Assembly: GCA_023139225.1 (NCBI GenBank)
Contig: JAGLNZ010000369.1
Span: 1 to 7,098 of the forward strand
Length of the DNA: 7,098 nucleotides
DNA from: Desulfobacula sp.
GTDB taxonomy: Bacteria > Desulfobacterota > Desulfobacteria > Desulfobacterales > Desulfobacteraceae
Reading direction: 5' to 3'
Below the pieces are notes generated by a model, which saw nothing but the letters and a program-made list of their open reading frames with translations, was not told where the DNA came from and made no database searches. This document shows, in pieces, positions 5,719-7,098 of the stretch; the first letter of the stretch is position 1, and each line of letters begins with the position of its first letter. Made by a program: the position numbers and the translations under genes.

Positions 5719-6624
5719 TTACTTCTGATCATCTAAGAAGGCAAGTCTTGCAAATTCAATGAATTTGTTACAGATCGGAGACAAGGTTCTTTTTTTTGAC
5801 AGGGTCAGATAAAAAAAACGGCTGAGATCAAGACCTTTTACGGACAAGGCTTTTAAGCGGCCTTTATCGATATCATCCTGGACTGCAATGGTCGAAAGGA
5901 TGGATATACCGACATGATTTAAGATGCCTTGAATAACAGAGACTGTGTTTCCCATAGTGATACTGGTATTCATTTTTTTTGAGTTAAATCCGGCGTTGTC
6001 CATACTTTTAAGTATGGATTGCCATGTTCCCGATCCTTTTTCCCTTGCAATGAATTTTTCTTCAAAGAGTTTTGAGCAGTCGACAGATGTTTTTTTTGCC
6101 CATTTGTGGTTTAAAGGAATAATCAGTTTCATTTCATCTGCAACCAGTTTTTCCTGTTTGATCTGCGGGTCATCAATTTTTGCACCGACAATGCCGAGTT
6201 CTATTTTTCCCTTTTTGATTTCCCGGACAATCTGCATGGTGTCACCTGCTGCTAATTCAATGCGAATATCCGGGAATTGTTTTGAAAAAGGCCCAATGAG
6301 TCTGGGGATGATATATCCAGATGGAATGGTGCTGCCGCCGATAAAAAGATTTCCTTTGGTTTTTCCCAAGAAATCGTGAAGGGCGGATTCTGCCTGGTCT
6401 CTAAGGGTTAAGAGCTTTTTTGAATACTGATAAAGGATGACACCTGCTTTTGTGGGTTCTGTTATTTTTCCAAGCCGGTCTAAAAGGCGGCATTGGAAAT
6501 AGTCTTCAAGCTCTTTGATATGGCTGCTCACCGTGGGCTGAGAAAGATTAATGACTTCTGATGCCTTTGAAAAACTTTTATTTTCAACAACAGATACAAA
6601 TATGTGAAGCTGCCACAGATCCAT
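5719..6624 (-). CDS. LysR-family transcriptional regulator (resembles selenium-metabolism-associated group)
   Basis: This 301-residue protein has an N-terminal winged helix-turn-helix (residues 1-60) with SFSKASEVINLSQPTVSSHI (17-36), a linker helix (about 62-88) and a CysB-like effector domain (about 90-295). Within the effector domain GNLFIGGSTIPSGYIIPRLI (91-110), GDTMQIV (127-133), LGIVGAK (143-149) and REKGSGT (194-200) are visible. The GSTIP, GDT and REKGSGT wording recalls the LysR group that automated annotation labels selenium metabolism-associated; that link is from memory and the target genes are unknown. The ATG (6622-6624) has a GAGGA ribosome site at 6631-6635 that overlaps the stop of coaD, and only 10 bases separate the genes, so the two are very likely co-transcribed. 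It converges on the ATPase gene with 38 bases between the stops and no clear terminator there. Confidence 0.9.
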   Translation of the reverse strand: MDLWQLHIFVSVVENKSFSKASEVINLSQPTVSSHIKELEDYFQCRLLDRLGKITEPTKAGVILYQYSKKLLTLRDQAESALHDFLGKTKGNLFIGGSTIPSGYIIPRLIGPFSKQFPDIRIELAAGDTMQIVREIKKGKIELGIVGAKIDDPQIKQEKLVADEMKLIIPLNHKWAKKTSVDCSKLFEEKFIAREKGSGTWQSILKSMDNAGFNSKKMNTSITMGNTVSVIQGILNHVGISILSTIAVQDDIDKGRLKALSVKGLDLSRFFYLTLSKKRTLSPICNKFIEFARLAFLDDQK

Positions 6625-6634
6625 TTTAAGTCCT

Positions 6635-7098
6635 CTATTTTTTATCTTTTTTCTTGGTGTATTTTTCCAATAGTTTTAATTTGACCGCTTCCGGGACCAT
6701 ACCGGTGATATCTCCACCAAATTGCGCTGCTTCCTTGATGATGGAAGAACTGGTGAAAATCCATCTGAACCCCGTCATTAAAAATACAGATTGCACTTCT
6801 TTGTTGAGTTTTCTGTTCATTAATGCCATCTGGAACTCGCTTTCAAAATCTGAAGTTGCTCTCATCCCCCGGATAATGGCTACGGCATTTTTCATTTTTG
6901 CATAATCCACAAGAAGTCCGCCAAAAGCATCTATTAAAATGGTTTTTCTGCCGTTAAAGCTTTGTTTGATCATCTGTACCCTTTCTTCCATGGTAAACAA
7001 TGCTTTTTTGGAAGGATTGCACAATACGGCTACAATAACCTCATCAAAAATATCCAGGGCACGTTCAATAATGTCAATATGTCCGTTTGTTAAGGGAT
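6635..7098 (-). CDS. coaD: Phosphopantetheine adenylyltransferase (partial, N-terminus outside window)
   Basis: CoaD transfers AMP from ATP to 4'-phosphopantetheine, the penultimate step of coenzyme A synthesis, in the cytoplasm. The frame is open to the right edge and begins mid-codon; the first complete residues read PLTNGHIDIIERALDIFDEV, containing the (T/H)xGH nucleotide-binding motif. About 12 N-terminal residues, including the substrate-binding (S/T)FD, lie outside. Further signatures are CNPSKKALFTMEERV, IRGMRATSDFESEFQMALMN and the C-terminal TSSSIIKE with GDITGMVPEAV, matching the SSS-x-x-K/R nucleotidyltransferase motif. The visible 153 residues plus the missing start give about 165, the usual length (159 in E. 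coli). An internal ATG at 7022-7024 is not the real start, because homology continues upstream of it. The tail is very Lys-rich (KYTKKKDKK). Confidence 0.97.
   Translation of the reverse strand, partial: PLTNGHIDIIERALDIFDEVIVAVLCNPSKKALFTMEERVQMIKQSFNGRKTILIDAFGGLLVDYAKMKNAVAIIRGMRATSDFESEFQMALMNRKLNKEVQSVFLMTGFRWIFTSSSIIKEAAQFGGDITGMVPEAVKLKLLEKYTKKKDKK

Noticed and set aside
5681..5760. Bidirectional terminator between the convergent ATPase and LysR genes
   Set aside because: The 38-base gap has no stem with a T-tract. A CTTCT/AGAAG pair inside the LysR end is too short to count.
5945..6379. 144-codon plus-strand frame
   Set aside because: It is antisense to the well-supported LysR gene and has no family signature.
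7022..7024. Internal ATG as the start of coaD
   Set aside because: The conserved DPLTNGH region and following residues are encoded in the same frame upstream of this ATG up to the window edge.

Overview
The window looks like a chromosomal fragment from an anaerobic, probably sulfate-reducing Desulfobacterota (Desulfobacteraceae-like) bacterium. This is an inference from three things: a tripartite TRAP transporter of the keto-acid/FcbT type, a LysR regulator resembling the group annotated as selenium-metabolism-associated, and a coaD with typical deltaproteobacterial wording. No rRNA or other taxonomic marker is present, so the assignment is tentative.

Layout. Positions 1-2644 (minus strand) hold a TRAP operon in the order dctQ, dctM, dctP. 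dctP is cut by the left window edge. dctQ and dctM overlap by one base, and dctP follows after 48 bases. Positions 2791-3540, on the same strand and just upstream of the operon, encode a FadR-type GntR regulator (FCD domain). It is the obvious candidate regulator of the transporter, and its own promoter is well formed. Positions 3541-4360 carry no convincing large gene. This 820-base gap holds the gntR promoter, a 25-codon reading frame with a very strong Shine-Dalgarno, a 114-base segment bounded by inverted repeats that may be an insertion-sequence scar, a perfect TATAAT followed about 110 bases later by a rho-independent terminator (small RNA or attenuated leader), and a perfect 15-base palindrome. 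Positions 4361-5680 (plus strand) encode a stand-alone AAA ATPase fused to a DUF4143/PD-(D/E)XK-like C-terminal region, a typical accessory single-gene cassette. Positions 5719-7098 (minus strand) return to a housekeeping context: coaD (start just outside the right edge) and, 10 bases downstream, a LysR-type regulator.

How the parts fit. The left half is a substrate-uptake module. DctP would be exported, apparently by the Tat pathway, and would deliver an organic acid to the DctQM membrane complex, with expression probably set by the GntR protein in response to the substrate or a catabolite. The right half is a coenzyme A biosynthesis gene co-transcribed with a LysR regulator. The ATPase gene and the debris-like region before it separate the two and look like a site of gene turnover. 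I see no clearly new multi-gene system. The most interesting points are the non-coding elements at 3655-4255 and the intact nuclease-like residues of the ATPase fusion protein.
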